Assembly (NCBI GenBank): GCA_002479815.1
Contig: DLPA01000090.1
Span: 13,328 to 20,676, forward strand
DNA from: a bacterium UBA7470
Lineage (GTDB): Bacteria > Pseudomonadota > Gammaproteobacteria > Burkholderiales > Burkholderiaceae_C
Length of the DNA stretch: 7,349 nucleotides
Direction: 5' to 3'
The notes below the pieces were generated by a model. It was not told the DNA's origin and did no database searches. It saw only the letters and a list, made by a program, of their open reading frames with translations. The position numbers and the translations under genes are program-made. Every line of letters begins with the position of its first letter. Positions within the stretch are counted from its first letter, which is position 1. This document shows positions 5,772 through 7,349 of the stretch, piece by piece.

Positions 5772-6086
5772 TTAAACAGCCTCTCCACCCAAGTTGATTT
5801 CTTCACCGGGGTTCAATGTCACATAAGCCTTACGAACGTGGTCGCGGCGACCCACTGTTTTACCAAAGCGTTTGGTTTTACCTTTTTGGTTGACCACGGA
5901 AACGCCTTTGACTGTGACTTTGAACATCAATTCCACAGCCGCCTTGATCTCAGGCTTGGTGGCATCGCGCAACACTTTGAACACAACCGTATTGGTTTTT
6001 TCAAACACCATCGTGGCTTTTTCAGACACGGTAGGCATGACCAATACTTGCATCAAACGGCCTTCATCGAATTGTGGGGTGCTCAT
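5772..6086 (-). CDS. rplW: 50S ribosomal protein L23
   Basis: This 104-residue protein sits at the tunnel exit, where it is the main docking point for trigger factor and SRP. The VSEKAT motif carries E22, equivalent to the trigger-factor-contacting Glu18 of E. coli L23. KPEIKAAVE, the RFGKTVGRRDHVRKAYVTL segment and the short acidic end also match. The start at 6086 is supported by AAGGAG 8 nt upstream; it adds about four residues relative to E. coli. The ATG overlaps the rplD stop codon (ATGA), so the two are probably translationally coupled. Confidence 0.97.
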   Translation of the reverse strand: MSTPQFDEGRLMQVLVMPTVSEKATMVFEKTNTVVFKVLRDATKPEIKAAVELMFKVTVKGVSVVNQKGKTKRFGKTVGRRDHVRKAYVTLNPGEEINLGGEAV

Positions 6087-6703
6087 GCGAACATCTCCTT
6101 GAGTTGTTCAATGGCGGCCTTGGTCACAATCACTTTTTTGTAGTGGACCAATGAGACTGGATCGGCATAACGAGGTTCAACCACCAGCACATTGACCAAA
6201 TTGCGAGAGGCCAAATACAGGTTTTCATCCACTTCGTCAGCAATCACCAACACTGAACTCAGGTTCATGGCCTTGAATTTATCGGCCAGTTGTTTGGTTT
6301 TGGGAGAGTCCACTTTGAGGGACTCGACCACGGCCAAGCGACCTTCACGCACGAGCTGAGAAAAAATAGAAGCCATACCAGCGCGGTACATCTTCTTGTT
6401 CAGCTTCTGAGAGAAGTTTTCGTCAGGGCTGTTCGGGAAAGTACGACCACCCCCACGCCACAGAGGAGAAGAAGTCATACCCGCACGGGCACGACCTGTT
6501 CCTTTTTGACGGAAAGGCTTTTTCGTGGAGTGATGAACTGCTTCGCGGTTCTTTTGTGCACGAGTTCCTTGACGAGCGTTGGCTTGGAAAGCAACGACCA
6601 ATTGGTGAATCAAGGCTTCGTTGTAATCACGACCGAAAACAGTATCAGGCACTTCCATATTAGAAGCAGCCTGCCCTTGTTCGTTCAGGAGTTCAACTTG
6701 CAT
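6083..6703 (-). CDS. rplD: 50S ribosomal protein L4
   Basis: This 206-residue protein has a globular domain on the subunit surface and a long loop reaching the exit-tunnel constriction. FGRDYNEALIHQ, ARQGTRAQKNR and the tunnel-loop segment KKPFRQKGTGRARAG are characteristic, as are NKKMYRAGMASI and DPVSLVHYKKV near the end. In E. coli, L4 represses its own S10 operon by acting on the leader upstream of rpsJ; that leader is not in this window, so whether this applies cannot be judged. The start overlaps the rplC stop by one base (TGATG) and GGAG lies 7 nt upstream. Confidence 0.98.
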   Translation of the reverse strand: MQVELLNEQGQAASNMEVPDTVFGRDYNEALIHQLVVAFQANARQGTRAQKNREAVHHSTKKPFRQKGTGRARAGMTSSPLWRGGGRTFPNSPDENFSQKLNKKMYRAGMASIFSQLVREGRLAVVESLKVDSPKTKQLADKFKAMNLSSVLVIADEVDENLYLASRNLVNVLVVEPRYADPVSLVHYKKVIVTKAAIEQLKEMFA

Positions 6704-7349
6704 CAGTTAGCTCCTTTTGCAGATTTTGCTTTGACAGCAAGACGAACCGTCACAAAGCCACCTTTAGAGCCGGGAATGGCCCCTTTGATCAGCAGCAGCT
6801 GACGCGCTTCATCGACACGCACGATGTCCAGGTTTTGGGTGGTGACGGTTTCATCGCCCATGTGACCCGACATTTTCTTGCCAGGGAACACACGACCAGG
6901 GTCTTGCGCCATAGAGATAGAACCGGGCACATTGTGCGAACGGCTGTTACCGTGAGAAGCACGTTGAGAGCTAAAGTTGTGGCGCTTGATCGTGCCAGCA
7001 AAACCTTTACCAATGGACGTGCCTTGTACGTCTACTTTTTGGCCCGCTGCAAAAATGGCGGTCACAGCCACTTGCGCACCCAATTTGTACTGGGCAGCGA
7101 CTTCAGGCGTCACGCGGAATTCTTTGAGGATTTCGCCAGCTTCAGCACCAGCTTTGGCCAAATGACCCGCTTCTGGCTTGGTCACGCGAGAAGCGCGACG
7201 TGAGCCGAATGTCACTTGCAAAGCATCGTAGCCATCGTTGGCTTGGGTTTTGACTTGAGTCACACGGTTGTTCGACACATCCACCACTGTGACGGGCACT
7301 GCGTCCCCCTCATCAGTGAACAGACGCATCATGCCCACCTTGCGACCCA
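6703..7349 (-). CDS. rplC: 50S ribosomal protein L3, 5' end outside window
   Basis: L3 is an early 23S rRNA binder whose loop approaches the peptidyl transferase centre. The frame is open to the right edge and reads GRKVGMMRLFTDEG at the visible start, which in the family lies a few residues after the initiator methionine. About ten codons are therefore missing, and the GTG at 7338 is an internal valine, not a start. Visible features are VTKPEAGHLAKA, GTSIGKGFAGTIKRHNF, ASHGNSRSHNVPGSI and PGRVFPGKKMSGHMG. The glutamine in SMAQDPG aligns with E. coli Gln150, the residue methylated by PrmB. There are 214 visible residues. The upstream neighbour should be rpsJ. Confidence 0.97.
   Translation of the reverse strand, partial: GRKVGMMRLFTDEGDAVPVTVVDVSNNRVTQVKTQANDGYDALQVTFGSRRASRVTKPEAGHLAKAGAEAGEILKEFRVTPEVAAQYKLGAQVAVTAIFAAGQKVDVQGTSIGKGFAGTIKRHNFSSQRASHGNSRSHNVPGSISMAQDPGRVFPGKKMSGHMGDETVTTQNLDIVRVDEARQLLLIKGAIPGSKGGFVTVRLAVKAKSAKGAN

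Noticed and set aside
1..7349. Mobile element, defence island, CRISPR or other novel multigene system
   Set aside because: All coding space is taken by recognisable housekeeping genes on one strand. No transposase, integrase, toxin-antitoxin pair, repeat array or unexplained conserved gene is visible.

Overview
The window reads as ordinary housekeeping chromosome from a betaproteobacterium of the order Burkholderiales, most likely Comamonadaceae or a close relative. The family level is inferred from protein wording, the long arginine/proline-rich tail on ribosomal protein S3 and the gene order; no search was run. Every supported gene lies on the minus strand, so transcription runs from high to low coordinates. 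No tRNA, rRNA, CRISPR array, transposase, phage gene or defence gene is visible.

Region 1 (7349 down to 2546) is most of an S10-type ribosomal protein operon: rplC (its first roughly ten codons lie outside the window), rplD, rplW, rplB, rpsS, rplV, rpsC, rplP, rpmC and rpsQ. Order and protein lengths match the classical operon. The genes are packed with overlaps of 1 and 4 nt and gaps of 2 to 15 nt, and nearly all have a clear Shine-Dalgarno sequence. Together they encode large-subunit proteins L3, L4, L23, L2, L22, L16 and L29 and small-subunit proteins S19, S3 and S17. rpsJ would be expected just upstream, outside the window.

Region 2 (2545 to 1962) starts with a strong hairpin terminator 31 nt after rpsQ. 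It is followed immediately by a Prx5-type peroxiredoxin gene whose Shine-Dalgarno sequence abuts the terminator's U tract. The spc operon (rplN, rplX, rplE and so on), which follows S10 in many bacteria, is not here.

Region 3 (1961 to 1734) is a 228-bp AT-rich spacer. It holds a decayed-looking dyad or repeat, a second intrinsic terminator and a weak candidate promoter.

Region 4 (1733 to 1) holds a MurU-like sugar-1-phosphate nucleotidyltransferase (cell-wall recycling) and the N-terminal two thirds of Xaa-Pro aminopeptidase PepP, which runs off the left edge. These two genes look visibly more GC-rich than the ribosomal genes.

No previously undescribed system was found. The points worth a second look are the terminator-leader arrangement ahead of the peroxiredoxin, the operon break after rpsQ, the repeated motif in the S3 tail, the missing AmgK partner next to murU, and the structured spacer.
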